A stretch of DNA of 64,000 bases from Anaerolineae bacterium (GCA_020849765.1 JADLAY010000007.1:94401-158400); one strand, 5' to 3'; positions 37,601 to 47,018 are shown, numbered from the stretch's first letter. Numbers and translations: made by a program. The notes: generated by a model from the letters alone, not told the origin.

Positions 37601-37628
37601 CTGCCGCGCAGCGCATTTCTGCTATACT
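37601..37628 (+). promoter_or_regulatory. Putative promoter of the aspS T-box unit
   Basis: The -10 TATACT is at 37623-37628, with a weak -35 CTGCCG at 37601-37606 and a 16-base spacer. A start near 37635 would place the whole T-box in the leader. Confidence 0.45.
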
Positions 37629-37640
37629 GTCACCAACGCG

Positions 37641-37885
37641 TCGATGGAGACGAGTAGCGAGCCCGATCGTCAGCCCAGAGAGCCGCCGGAAGCTGTGAAG
37701 GCGGTCTGTGATCCTCGCCAAAGACCCTCCTGAGCGCAGAGAAAAACGCGCCCGTGCGCCAGTAAGCTCTGCCGGTTGACCCCCGTTAGCGGGTATCTCA
37801 AGGCCGTGGCTCTTCGCGAGCGGCGGCGAACTGCGGTGGCACCACGAGAACGCGCCCCCTCGTCCGCAGACGAGCGGGGCGTTTT
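37641..37885 (+). promoter_or_regulatory. T-box riboswitch, Asp specifier, with terminator
   Basis: Stem I can be traced: GGAG (37646-37649) pairs with CTCC (37727-37730), then an internal loop carries GAGTA on one side and CCAAAGAC on the other, then CGAG (37658-37661) pairs with CTCG (37714-37717). The loop contains GAC at 37723-37725, an aspartate codon, matching the downstream aspartyl-tRNA synthetase. The T-box bulge TGGCACC is at 37837-37843. A terminator hairpin (37853-37881) followed by TTTT at 37882-37885 competes with the antiterminator. Uncharged tRNA-Asp should therefore prevent termination. The specifier reading is inferred from pairing only. Confidence 0.85.
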
Positions 37886-37903
37886 ATGTCTTGGAGGTGC
37901 TCT

Positions 37904-39208
37904 ATGCAGGATCGTATCTGGACGATTCATCTTGGGCGGCACGTGGGCGAGCGCGTCACGCTCGCCGGTTGGCTGCACCGCCTGCGCAGGTTGAGCGGCG
38001 TGAGCTTCCTCATCCTGCGCGACCGCACCGGGACGGCGCAAGTCGTCATCGAAGACCCCGCTATCCTCGACCTGCTCGATGGCTGCCAGCACGAAACGGT
38101 GCTCTGCGTCAGCGGCGAGGTTGTGCAGGAAGCGCAGGCGCCGGGCGGCGTCGAAATCCGCCATCCGGCCATCGAAATCGTGACGCCGGTTGCCGATCCA
38201 CCGCCGATCGAGCTGTTCCGCCCGGTGGTGCAGGCCCAACTGCCGACCGTGCTCGATCATGCTGCCGTCGCGCTGCGCCACCCGCGCCATCAGGCGATCT
38301 TCCGGCTGGCGTCGGCGGCGATGGACGGCTACCGGCGGACGCTGCGCGCCGAAGGCTTCACCGAGATCCAGACGCCGAAGATCGTCGTCTCGGCCACCGA
38401 GAGCGGCGCCAACGTGTTCGAGATCGACTACTTCGGCAGACCGGCCTACCTGGCGCAAAGCCCGCAGTTCTACAAGCAGATGATGGTCGGCGTGTTCGAG
38501 CGCGTGTTCGAGGTCGGCCCCGTCTTCCGCGCGGAGCCGCACGCGACCGCCCGCCACGTCAACGAGTACGTCTCGCTCGACTTCGAGATGGGCTTCATCC
38601 GCGATCATCACGACGTGATGGCGATGCTGACCCGCGCACTCGGCGGCATGATCGGCGCCATTCGCGAGGACGCGGCAGATGCCGCCGCCTTGCTCAAGCT
38701 GGCGCTGCCAGATGTCCCGCCGGTCATCCCGGAGATCGCGTTCAGCGACGCGCTCGACCTGATCTGGCGCGAGACGGGCGAGGACGCCCGCGGCGAACCC
38801 GATCTGGCCCCGGCGCACGAACGCTTCCTATCCGCCTGGGCGCAGCGCGAGTACGGCAGCGACTTCCTGTTCGTCACCGGCTACCCGATGGTCAAGCGCC
38901 CGTTCTACACGCATCCCGACCCGGCGCGCCCGGCCTATTCGAACAGCTTCGACCTGCTCTTTCGCGGGCTGGAGCTGGTCACCGGCGGCCAGCGGCTGCA
39001 TCGCTATGCGGATTACCTGGCGGCGCTCGACGCCCGGCGCATGACGCCGGACTCGCTGACGGGCTATCTGGAGGCGTTTCGCTACGGGATGCCCCCACAT
39101 GGCGGCTGCGCCATCGGCCTGGAGCGCTGGGTTGCCCAGCTTGCCGGGCTGGATAACATCCGCGAGGCGACGCTGTTCCCGCGCGATCTGCATCGCCTGA
39201 CGCCGTAA
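37904..39208 (+). CDS. aspS: Aspartyl-tRNA synthetase, archaeal-type
   Basis: Class II aminoacyl-tRNA synthetase of 434 residues, the short form typical of archaeal and some bacterial, often non-discriminating, enzymes rather than the 590-residue bacterial form. The N-terminal OB fold includes VTLAGWLHRLRR and FLILRDRTG. Class II motifs are visible: motif 1 near FTEIQTPKIV, motif 2 FEVGPVFRAEPHATARHVNEY, and motif 3 in PHGGCAIGLERW. The GAD insertion of the bacterial form is absent. A non-discriminating enzyme would also make Asp-tRNA-Asn; whether this one does is not readable by eye. GGAGGTG precedes the ATG. T-box controlled. Confidence 0.93.
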   Translation: MQDRIWTIHLGRHVGERVTLAGWLHRLRRLSGVSFLILRDRTGTAQVVIEDPAILDLLDGCQHETVLCVSGEVVQEAQAPGGVEIRHPAIEIVTPVADPPPIELFRPVVQAQLPTVLDHAAVALRHPRHQAIFRLASAAMDGYRRTLRAEGFTEIQTPKIVVSATESGANVFEIDYFGRPAYLAQSPQFYKQMMVGVFERVFEVGPVFRAEPHATARHVNEYVSLDFEMGFIRDHHDVMAMLTRALGGMIGAIREDAADAAALLKLALPDVPPVIPEIAFSDALDLIWRETGEDARGEPDLAPAHERFLSAWAQREYGSDFLFVTGYPMVKRPFYTHPDPARPAYSNSFDLLFRGLELVTGGQRLHRYADYLAALDARRMTPDSLTGYLEAFRYGMPPHGGCAIGLERWVAQLAGLDNIREATLFPRDLHRLTP

Positions 39209-39223
39209 TCGACACCAATTCTT

Positions 39224-39259
39224 TCGCACGCCAGGAGGTCAAGGCCGTCTGGCGTGCGA
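39224..39259 (+). terminator. Terminator of aspS
   Basis: A perfect 11-bp stem with arm TCGCACGCCAG and a 14-base loop begins 16 bases after the aspS stop. The following TTGTTCGCC is only mildly T-rich. Confidence 0.7.
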
Positions 39260-39363
39260 TTGTTCGCCGCCATCCATGCCCCTCATTGCGCGCCCTTATC
39301 TATCAGCATCACAACTTTCAGAAATGGCAGGTCATCTCAATTCTTTGGCCGCAACCTATCGGT

Positions 39364-39530
39364 CTACAATCTGAATGAAACGCCCACTCGATCAAGGCGC
39401 AACGGAAGCCTGCCGCTAGTGAATATGTTCGGGTCGTGGTTGGACATTGCCCACAGCTTCTTGACAGCCTCCACGACATCAAGTGTCTCATCCTCATGCG
39501 CTTTCCAAGCGGCAGAGTAGTGACGCGTAC
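39364..39530 (-). pseudogene. Possible aminotransferase C-terminal fragment
   Basis: In the otherwise empty 310-base gap after aspS, the minus strand reads HYSAAWKAHEDETLDVVEAV and then KKLWAM. This pattern recalls the C-terminal end of class III or related PLP aminotransferases, where SAAHTDEDI-like residues precede the last helix. Nothing upstream supports a complete gene. The match is short, so chance cannot be excluded. Confidence 0.2.
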
Positions 39531-39570
39531 CTGAAATTCGTCCATGTGCTCGTAGGGAAGGCAATCGACC

Positions 39571-39924
39571 ATGTTTGTTCACATCACCTCCATCCGCGTC
39601 GCCCTGGGTGAGATCATCAAATTGCGCGCCATCATGGCGGATAACATTCTCCCCCTGGTTTACCAGCAGCCCGGCATCCTGCGAGCGTACCTGGTCGAGC
39701 AGGTCGACGATGCGGAGCACGCGCAGCTCATCCTCGTCTGGGATACCCAGGCCATGCACGAGCGCTTCCGCAATTCACGGGCCGCCGAGCAGTTGTTCCA
39801 GATGCTTAACACGAGGCCTGGCTGGCACACCCAGAGCCAGAGCTACGTCGCGCGCCTGCGTCACGAAGAGGCCACCCGCGAAGTGGCCGTGCTGGGCGAG
39901 CAGATTGTCGAGTCCGGCGAGTAG
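39571..39924 (+). CDS. Dimeric alpha/beta-barrel (ABM-like) protein
   Basis: A small soluble protein of 117 residues that fits the antibiotic-biosynthesis-monooxygenase-like dimeric ferredoxin fold: an opening strand VHITSIRVALGE, the helix KLRAIMADNILPLVYQQPG, the strand RAYLVEQVDDAEHAQLILVWD, and a helix with FRNSRAAEQLFQML. Members act as monooxygenases, heme-degrading proteins or binding proteins. Nothing here identifies the ligand. AAGGCAAT stands before the ATG. It is a single gene. Confidence 0.6.
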   Translation: MFVHITSIRVALGEIIKLRAIMADNILPLVYQQPGILRAYLVEQVDDAEHAQLILVWDTQAMHERFRNSRAAEQLFQMLNTRPGWHTQSQSYVARLRHEEATREVAVLGEQIVESGE

Positions 39925-40211
39925 AAAATCAGCGAATTAGCGGATTAGCAAACCAGCTTCGAGATGACCTTTAGCACATCTCGATTTCGCCTTGGAGCCA
40001 AAGGCCAGCATTCGCGCGGGCGCATCGTGATGCGCCCCTCTATTCGCCCGCTAGACGACGGCTGGGCGGTTGCGCTTCACGTCGCAATCTCATCCACAAT
40101 AAAGCTGAAGGCCGAAAGCCCACCGCCAATCGCCCTCTCTCTTTGCCCAAAAGCCCACCGCTCAAGGCTAAAAGTCATCGTCCATCCGCTAACCACCCTC
40201 TAACCGACGCT
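39925..40211. other. Intergenic region upstream of mreB
   Basis: It contains GCGAATTAGCGGATTAGC at about 39933, a hairpin with arm GGGCGCATC and a 2-base loop at about 40018-40037, and degenerate words such as GAAGGCCGAAAGCCCACCGCC at about 40105-40200. No gene is seen. Confidence 0.5.
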
Positions 40212-40241
40212 TTGTATTCCCGATCTTGCCTATGCTATAAT
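40212..40241 (+). promoter_or_regulatory. mreB promoter
   Basis: The -35 TTGTAT is at 40212-40217 and the -10 TATAAT at 40236-40241, with an 18-base spacer. Transcription would start near 40248, which excludes the in-frame ATG at 40240 as the translation start. Confidence 0.65.
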
Positions 40242-40275
40242 GCGCCGCTGTTCTTTTTCCGACGAGGATCACTGT

Positions 40276-41337
40276 GTGCTTAGCCCACTCGACTACTTTT
40301 TCGGCCTCTTCTCGCTCGACATCGGCATCGATCTCGGGACGGCAAACACCCTCGTCAGCGTGCGTGGGAAGGGCATCGTCATCAACGAGCCTTCTTTCGT
40401 CGCGCTGGAGAAAAAGACGCGCACACCCATCGAAGTTGGCGCCCGTGCCAAAGAGATGTGGAGCAAGAACCCCAAGGACATTCTGATCGTCCGTCCACTG
40501 CGCGACGGCGTCATCAGCGAATTCGAAGTCACCGAGGCGATGCTCAATCACCTCATCCGCAAAGCACACGAGCAAACCTGGGTGCCGATCCCGCGCCCGC
40601 GCGTCGTCATCGGCATTCCCAGCGGCGTGACTGAGGTCGAGAAGCGCGCGGTGTATGATGCGGCCGTCAGCGCCGGGTCGCGTGAGGTCTACCTGATCGA
40701 GGAGCCGGTCGCTGCCGCCATTGGCGCGGGTCTGCCCGTGCAGGAAACGCGCGGCAGCATGATCATCGACATCGGCGGCGGCACGACAGAGGTCGCCATT
40801 TTTTCGCTCGGCGGTATCGTCATCAGCCGTTCGATCCGCGTGGCGGGCGACGAGATGGACGAGGACATCGTCCAGTACATGCGCGCCAAGCACAACCTGC
40901 TCGTCGGCGAACCGACCGCGCAAAAGCTCAAGGAAGACATCGGCTCGGCCTATCCGCTGCCGCGCGAGCGCGTGACCGACGTCAAGGGCCGCAACCTGGT
41001 CACCGGCCTGCCCAACGCCGTCGAAATCAGCTCGATTGAGATTCGCGAGGCCATCTCCGGCTCGGTCGGCATCATCATCGACACGGTCAAAGATGCACTT
41101 GACGATACGCCGCCGGAACTGGTCGCCGACCTGATGGAGACGGGCATCTGCCTGGCCGGGGGCGGCGGTCAGCTTGAGGGTTTAGCCGAACGGCTGACGG
41201 AAGAGGTCAACATTCGCACCTGGGTCGCTGACGACCCGATGACGTGCGTCGCGCGCGGAGCGGGCCGCGTCCTCGAAGACTACAACAACCTGCGCCGCCT
41301 GCTCGTCGGCCTGGAGCGCGGGAGTACAAGGCACTGA
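40276..41337 (+). CDS. mreB: Rod shape-determining protein MreB
   Basis: Bacterial actin that guides cell-wall elongation. The 353-residue product has the phosphate-1 loop DIGIDLGTANTLV at about 14-26, connect and phosphate-2 motifs in MIIDIGGGTTEVAIFSLG at about 165-182, and the adenosine motif CLAGGGGQLEGL near 300. The N-terminal MLSPLDYFFGLF can form the membrane-binding amphipathic helix. I choose the GTG at 40276: it follows GAGG by 9 bases and lies downstream of the promoter. mreC and mreD are not adjacent; they lie at the other end of the window on the opposite strand. Confidence 0.95.
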   Translation: MLSPLDYFFGLFSLDIGIDLGTANTLVSVRGKGIVINEPSFVALEKKTRTPIEVGARAKEMWSKNPKDILIVRPLRDGVISEFEVTEAMLNHLIRKAHEQTWVPIPRPRVVIGIPSGVTEVEKRAVYDAAVSAGSREVYLIEEPVAAAIGAGLPVQETRGSMIIDIGGGTTEVAIFSLGGIVISRSIRVAGDEMDEDIVQYMRAKHNLLVGEPTAQKLKEDIGSAYPLPRERVTDVKGRNLVTGLPNAVEISSIEIREAISGSVGIIIDTVKDALDDTPPELVADLMETGICLAGGGGQLEGLAERLTEEVNIRTWVADDPMTCVARGAGRVLEDYNNLRRLLVGLERGSTRH

Positions 41338-41360
41338 TGGCGAGGGGAACCAGGCATAGG

Positions 41361-41390
41361 TTCAACGGGAATTCACATTTCAAGTATGAT
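41361..41390 (+). promoter_or_regulatory. Putative promoter of the STAND-nuclease gene
   Basis: TTCAAC at 41361-41366 and TATGAT at 41385-41390, with an 18-base spacer, lie 36 bases before the ATG. GTGAGGT follows just before the start. Confidence 0.45.
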
Positions 41391-41426
41391 TATCAAAAGG
41401 CATGTCACAGAAGCATGTGAGGTAAT

Positions 41427-44400
41427 ATGCCCGCAGATAGTCGACAACTTAGTTTGCTGGAAACTCTGTTTAACAAACGATCTCATGGCGCGCTTACCCT
41501 AGAGCGTTATCAATTTCAACTTCTTTATTCCCTTTACCGAGCTTTCGAACTTCTCATACCAAATCCAGAATGGTCAACTCTCCAATTCGAAGGTATTGAA
41601 GATGTAGATCTTCATGCTTCTTCAGGTGCATCTGAGTATGTGCAGGTGAAATCATCCGCAAATGACCAGAATTGGGGATGGATGACCTCAGAGGCAATAC
41701 TCAAGAAGTTCTTGGAAGTCCATCGTGCAGATCGTGCTACGCACTTTCGATTGGTCGTTGATTTCGACTTTACTGGTGGCTTGCAAGAGTTTGAAGAATA
41801 TCTTGTATACAAGCCATCACAGATTCCGTCACAATTACGTCGAAACTTGGAGGCCACAGCAAGAAGCTGCAATTGCTCAACCGATGAGATTTTTGAGCTT
41901 TGCAATCACATCACGATAGAGCGCACGGATTCGCCGACATTGGTGACACGCATCAAAGAAGCGATAATCCGAGCTTTTGAGGCTTATACTGCTAACGAAG
42001 AACTTTACTTTTTGGTTCTGATGTCCCGTGTCTATGAGTTTGCCAAAGACCGCAAACAAATCGGTGCGCACGATTTACGCGCTGCCAAGGTCGAAATTGA
42101 CGAATGGATCAGCTTTGGGGATCAAAACCCGGCTGTTCAACAGGGTTGGATAGAAAAGTTAGTATTTAAGGATGAACCCCATCTTGATGATTACTATGAA
42201 GGCAAAGGAGCAAGACCGGCACACATAGCAGGAAATCTTGATGCTCATCGAGATCAATGGATAGATCAGATTCAGAAACAATTTCAAGAGCATCAGGTAT
42301 GCGTAATTCGGGCTTCCAGCGGCCAGGGAAAATCGACCTTACTGTTTAGATACGCTTTTGACTTCTATGACCATCACACGGTACTAATCATCAAAGACTT
42401 GCGAGATAGCAGTCGCGTAGAGCCGATGAAGCGATATATTGAGGCTCTTTTGAAGCTTAATCTTCCATTGCTTATTCTTATCAATGATTTGACTGACAAG
42501 ACGAAATCATGGCATGAGTTAGTCCGCGAACTTGCTGGAAAACCTGTTTCTTTCCTCATCGCGACACGCCAAGAAAATTGGTTTCGCTATTCGACGAGTC
42601 TGGAAAACATCGACGTTTCGACGGTTCTTCCCGACCTGAGCTTTGAGGAGGCTCAAAGCATCTTTGAGCAATTCCATGGCAAGAATCGCATTGCGTCCAA
42701 CATTTCATCTGCGGCATGGGCCTATGAACAAGTTTCCGACAAGAAGCTCTTGATTGAGTTTGTGTTTTTGATCACTCAGGGACAAATGCTTTCGGAGCGC
42801 CTTGAAGGGCAAATCAGGAACATATACCTGCTTCAGGAAGATAAGGCGAAATTAGAGATTCTTCGGCTAGTTAGCTTGGCCCAAGTTCTCGATATGCGGC
42901 TGAGCACGAATGCTATTGCAGATAACGTAGTCACGGACAGTGATGTTCAGCAATTGCTGCTATCCATGCGGGATGAATATCTTGCCATATCTCCAGATGG
43001 GGAGGTTGAAGGGCTTCACTACGTCCGTTCAGATCATCTTGCAACTCTTCTTCACGACGGTTATCCCATATCGCGAACAGCTCAAACGCTTCTAGGACTT
43101 GCTACTGAGGATAACCTTCCTGAATTGGCCTACAGAATATACGCTAGTCCAAAACTAGAGTCAGGCTATGTCGAGCTAATCGCTTCTCTTGTTCAACGCG
43201 GTAGCCACAATGTACGTCTAACACTCGCTATCACACAGGCTTTGTTCAGAGCCGATGAACACCGCTATATTGTTGCAAATCAAATCACTATGGACGAATT
43301 CCTGACTGAATTTGATCCTGCTACCTTCTCTATTTCCTTCGTGATCGCTACTGCCCCAGTGCCCAAAGATGATGTTTTTGAACTCCTCAGGTCATTCGAA
43401 AAATTCCCGGAGACAGCATTGAGCCGTATGGCATTGTTTGTTGAACAAATGCCTGAAAGAGGAGTTAACGAACGACGATTTACCAGCGAGTTCCTTGGAA
43501 CTGCGCTAAGACAACTTTCAGATGTGACTCTGTCAGACCATCTTGCTTCAACAGGAGCTATTGGCTGTATCTGGGTTCCTTACTTGAATACCAGTACTGA
43601 TGTCGCAGATCGATTCGTCGAATCGGGCGCATGGCATAGTGTGTTGTTTTCGCACCCCGTGTCAGAGTGCGCCCCGTTTTTGCAGCTCCTTTATGAGAAA
43701 TATCCCGCTGTTTATGAAGAGCTATGGTCAGAACACGAGATAGATTTAGTGCAACATTTTGTTCGCTCAACAAACACGCTCAGTCTGACTCAGAATGGCA
43801 CTGAAGTTCGAATTGAATTCGTAGTGGACGAAACTGTTGATTCACATCAACAAGCATTAGGGCGTCTTGAGTTGCTTCGTCAGTGGATGCCCCATTTCGA
43901 CACTTACAGCTCTCAGGGGCTTTATCCAGTTTCGCCAATTGAGCAATTGGGTCACGACGAGACGAGAAAGTCTGTGCCAAAAGAGCGCCTTGCTGATTCA
44001 ACCGATGAACTCAACAAGTACTATTTCCGGGAAGTTCGCTCCTATTATGCGACTGAACTGATCTATGACTATCTGGAGTTCTGGCATCAATGCCGACAGG
44101 CTTCTCTTGCGTTGGTCGATCTATTCATTGATCGCTTGGAGCGTCTTATCACTCGCAAAAATACGAAGGGTATTCAACACGAGATTATTTCTACATGGGA
44201 GTGGCTGCGAACGTCGCGCGATCTACCCACTCGGTACGAGACTATGTTCAAGACTGAGCATGATCGCATAAGGCAATGGCAAGCAACGACGCGAGATTTT
44301 GTATACACATATTTGAAAGCGCAGGATGCCCGTACCGGAGATGAAGCACGTTTGTATCGCTTGAATCTTTTCTCAACGCAACATTTGGTTACTGAGATGC

Positions 44401-45377
44401 AGATTGCCGCTGAGCGTATTAGGCGCGCGGAAGGTGTCTTCTTTGATCAGACTATTGATGACACGAGAGAACGTAGTGCCTATCGAAGATTATATGAAAC
44501 TGTCGAGTGTTGGATAGAAACGTCGGACAACTATGCGGTCAGCAAGGGGGTGAAACCATGTGACTTTGTAAAAGCATTCATTCGGCAGAGGCATCAGACA
44601 TTTCAAAGGCAACTCCAAGTTGCACTGGAGATTCTGGGTGATTACTCGCATATAATCTGCTTGCCAGAAGCCTATCTTGAGGAACCACCACTATATAACT
44701 TGGTCATTGGAACCGATGTGTGTGCTACACAATCTCAAGATATGGATAGTGCACTCGGAGCGGCGCTGGTGTTACTCTCAGAATTAGAGCCAAGTTACAG
44801 TCTTGCCTACATTATTCCGCTAGTCGACAATCGACCGGTCTTTGGAATTGCCTATCGCATGGCAAGAGAGACCGTACTCACGCTGGTTCGCGGAGAGCAA
44901 CCGCCGGCTCGAACTACAGTTTTCCCTGTCGCCTTATCAGAAGCGATGCTGGACACTAACTCCTCAATTTCACGCACGCCGATTCCGGAAGCCGAACTGC
45001 ATCTTGCTGCGCTGAATTTGATAGGGCAGCTACATGGATTGCGAAATGAGTACACGTTCGCAGTGTCACGTTTGAATGATTCGATGGCAGATTATCTGCG
45101 CGACATACGTATTGGAATTGCTGATAGGTCAGAGCAAATACCAGATTCTCGACGTGTTTTGATGGAGAAGGCATCGAGCGTAGATGCCGATTCTGCACAA
45201 GAAGAATGGAAGCAATATTGGGATTATTTCAGTCATGCAATCGGTAGCCTGCAAACCGCTGTGTTTGAGATTGACGACTATGAGGCTTCTCCACCAGGAG
45301 ATGATCCGGAATTATCGCGACTTTATCATGCCTATCTTGTCCGTCGATATTGCAGTGAGCACATGCTGACAACATGA
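41427..45377 (+). CDS. Nuclease-STAND ATPase protein, Avs-like antiphage candidate
   Basis: A 1316-residue protein. Residues 15-200 match a Cap4/DUF4297-type PD-(D/E)xK nuclease: LERYQFQLLYSLYRAFELL, then Asp59/Asp61 in GIEDVDLH and Gln73-x-Lys75 in YVQVKSS. Residues 250-600 form a STAND P-loop ATPase with Walker A SGQGKST (Lys302), Walker B LLILINDLTD (Asp354) and a sensor-like FLIATRQENW. The last 700 residues are helical, of the kind used to recognise phage proteins. This effector-ATPase-sensor order is that of Avs proteins. The gene is markedly AT-rich, stands alone between mreB and a cupin gene, and has its own promoter and ribosome site. Defence function is inferred. Confidence 0.75.
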   Translation: MPADSRQLSLLETLFNKRSHGALTLERYQFQLLYSLYRAFELLIPNPEWSTLQFEGIEDVDLHASSGASEYVQVKSSANDQNWGWMTSEAILKKFLEVHRADRATHFRLVVDFDFTGGLQEFEEYLVYKPSQIPSQLRRNLEATARSCNCSTDEIFELCNHITIERTDSPTLVTRIKEAIIRAFEAYTANEELYFLVLMSRVYEFAKDRKQIGAHDLRAAKVEIDEWISFGDQNPAVQQGWIEKLVFKDEPHLDDYYEGKGARPAHIAGNLDAHRDQWIDQIQKQFQEHQVCVIRASSGQGKSTLLFRYAFDFYDHHTVLIIKDLRDSSRVEPMKRYIEALLKLNLPLLILINDLTDKTKSWHELVRELAGKPVSFLIATRQENWFRYSTSLENIDVSTVLPDLSFEEAQSIFEQFHGKNRIASNISSAAWAYEQVSDKKLLIEFVFLITQGQMLSERLEGQIRNIYLLQEDKAKLEILRLVSLAQVLDMRLSTNAIADNVVTDSDVQQLLLSMRDEYLAISPDGEVEGLHYVRSDHLATLLHDGYPISRTAQTLLGLATEDNLPELAYRIYASPKLESGYVELIASLVQRGSHNVRLTLAITQALFRADEHRYIVANQITMDEFLTEFDPATFSISFVIATAPVPKDDVFELLRSFEKFPETALSRMALFVEQMPERGVNERRFTSEFLGTALRQLSDVTLSDHLASTGAIGCIWVPYLNTSTDVADRFVESGAWHSVLFSHPVSECAPFLQLLYEKYPAVYEELWSEHEIDLVQHFVRSTNTLSLTQNGTEVRIEFVVDETVDSHQQALGRLELLRQWMPHFDTYSSQGLYPVSPIEQLGHDETRKSVPKERLADSTDELNKYYFREVRSYYATELIYDYLEFWHQCRQASLALVDLFIDRLERLITRKNTKGIQHEIISTWEWLRTSRDLPTRYETMFKTEHDRIRQWQATTRDFVYTYLKAQDARTGDEARLYRLNLFSTQHLVTEMQIAAERIRRAEGVFFDQTIDDTRERSAYRRLYETVECWIETSDNYAVSKGVKPCDFVKAFIRQRHQTFQRQLQVALEILGDYSHIICLPEAYLEEPPLYNLVIGTDVCATQSQDMDSALGAALVLLSELEPSYSLAYIIPLVDNRPVFGIAYRMARETVLTLVRGEQPPARTTVFPVALSEAMLDTNSSISRTPIPEAELHLAALNLIGQLHGLRNEYTFAVSRLNDSMADYLRDIRIGIADRSEQIPDSRRVLMEKASSVDADSAQEEWKQYWDYFSHAIGSLQTAVFEIDDYEASPPGDDPELSRLYHAYLVRRYCSEHMLTT

Positions 45378-45547
45378 TCTTGTTGATGTAGCGCACTCCC
45401 TCGTCAACCCGCCCAAAAACCTTGCCCGGAGACCCTCTCCCGCGGTATCTTAAGCCGGATCATCAACTATTTCTGACCAATCACTGACGGTGTGCCGCCA
45501 GATCAATTGGCTAACGGCTTAAAGTTCTCTGCATAAAGGCTCTCATC

Positions 45548-46768
45548 ATGAATGACTCGCAACAACGCACCTCGATCAACCAGGCACTGGAACAGGGCGG
45601 CGGTATTGTCCGCCTGACGCCGACCTGGGTTCCGCGCAGCTTCTGCGTTCCCGGTCGACGCCTGCGCCTGCACCCCGACGATCTGTATGCGCTGGGCGCG
45701 CATCGCGGCGGCATCGACGAACGCTGGTTCTCCTCGACGGTTGTAGCCGATAACGGCCCCGGCACGCCGGAAGACGAAGGCTTGAGCTACATCTACACCG
45801 GCAGCGACAAAGTCACCCTGCGCGACGCCCTGGCGCTGATGGGCGCCGCCTTCCTCGGCCAGGAAGCCATCGACGCCTATGGCGGCTGGGTCATGTACTC
45901 GAAGTTCTTCGACAATATGTACCCGCTGCCGCATCACCTGCATCAGGACGACGAAAAAGCCGCGCTGGTCGGCAAGCTGGGCAAGCCGGAATCGTATTTC
46001 TACCCGGCGCAGTACAACCTGACCAACGGTACATTTCCGTACACCTTCTTCGGTTTCGAGCCGGGCACGACCAAAGATCAGGTGGCGGACTGCCTGCGCC
46101 GCTGGAACGATGGCGACAACCACATCCTCAGCCTGTCGAAGGCTTACCGCCTGACGCTCGGCACCGGTTGGGACGTCGCGCCAGGCATCCTGCACGCGCC
46201 GGGCACGCTCTGCACCTATGAGCCGCAGCGCGCCAGCGACGTCTTCAGCATGTGGCAGTCACTGATCGCCGATCAGCAGGTTGTCGGCTGGGATCTGGTC
46301 GTCAAGGACGTGCCGCCGGAATATCACCAGGACATCGACTACCTGATGTCGCTGCTCGATTGGGACACCAACGTCGACCCGCACTTCGGCAAGAATCACT
46401 TCACCGCGCCGCAGCAAATCGGCGAAGAAGCTGCCGTCCACGACCAGGGCTACAGCGAGAAGTGGATCGTCTACGGTGGCGATTTCTACAGCGCCAAGGA
46501 ACTGACGGTTCTGCCGGGGCGCACGGTCATCATCAGCGATGCGGCTGCCTATGGCACCATCGCGGTGCAGGGCTACGGCCGCTTCGGCGCGCATGCCGTC
46601 AGTGCCCCGTCGATGATCCGCTACGGCGAAATGACCGAGGACGAGTTCTTCGTCACCGTCGCGGCGGCGCGCGGCGGCGTGCAGGTCACCAACCTGAGCG
46701 CGACCGAACCGCTGGTCATGCTCAAGCACTTCAATCCGGGCAATCCCGAGATGCCGCGCCGCAGCTAG
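45548..46768 (+). CDS. Cupin-type protein, possibly sugar-isomerase related
   Basis: A 406-residue protein with two cupin-like regions. The first carries NMYPLPHHLHQDDEKAAL at about 118-135, a metal-binding His cluster like that of type I phosphomannose isomerases, followed by PESYFYPAQYN. The second includes WDVAPGILHAPGTLCTYEP at about 218-236, where another His sits in the position of the barrel ligand. A C-terminal small beta domain has TVLPGRTVIISDAAAYGTI. Function is not identified; sugar isomerisation is a guess from the fold. It is followed by a strong terminator. Confidence 0.65.
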   Translation: MNDSQQRTSINQALEQGGGIVRLTPTWVPRSFCVPGRRLRLHPDDLYALGAHRGGIDERWFSSTVVADNGPGTPEDEGLSYIYTGSDKVTLRDALALMGAAFLGQEAIDAYGGWVMYSKFFDNMYPLPHHLHQDDEKAALVGKLGKPESYFYPAQYNLTNGTFPYTFFGFEPGTTKDQVADCLRRWNDGDNHILSLSKAYRLTLGTGWDVAPGILHAPGTLCTYEPQRASDVFSMWQSLIADQQVVGWDLVVKDVPPEYHQDIDYLMSLLDWDTNVDPHFGKNHFTAPQQIGEEAAVHDQGYSEKWIVYGGDFYSAKELTVLPGRTVIISDAAAYGTIAVQGYGRFGAHAVSAPSMIRYGEMTEDEFFVTVAAARGGVQVTNLSATEPLVMLKHFNPGNPEMPRRS

Positions 46769-46808
46769 GTCGCCATCCTTTGCCGGTGACGGCAATCGCA
46801 GGCAAACG

Positions 46809-46847
46809 AGAATCTCCTCCCAGGCGTCCGCCGCGGGAGGAGATTCT
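46809..46847 (+). terminator. Terminator after the cupin gene
   Basis: A perfect 13-bp stem with arm AGAATCTCCTCCC and a 13-base loop, 41 bases after the stop. There is no T-tract, so it may work as a barrier or with Rho. Confidence 0.6.
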
Positions 46848-47018
46848 TCAATGAAGGCAAGGTGGATGGGCTCGTATCGCCACAAAGCATCTCGAGCGGA
46901 CGGGCGAGGCATCGCTTCGCCCCTACGGGGGCGATGTGATCTGTAGGGACGCCATTCTTGGCGTCCGTTCCGAAATGCCGATTGCCGATCGCCGCCAGCC
47001 AGAATCAGGGGGGAGACC
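46848..47018. repeat. GTAGGGG-type hairpin repeats
   Basis: The stretch holds GGGCGAGG-type and TAGGGACGCC hairpins at about 46896-46975, of the class also found at 37443-37497. No gene is seen. Confidence 0.5.

Noticed and set aside
40240..40275. ATG at 40240 as the mreB start
   Set aside because: It lies inside the predicted -10 box; the GTG at 40276 has a ribosome site and better N-terminus.
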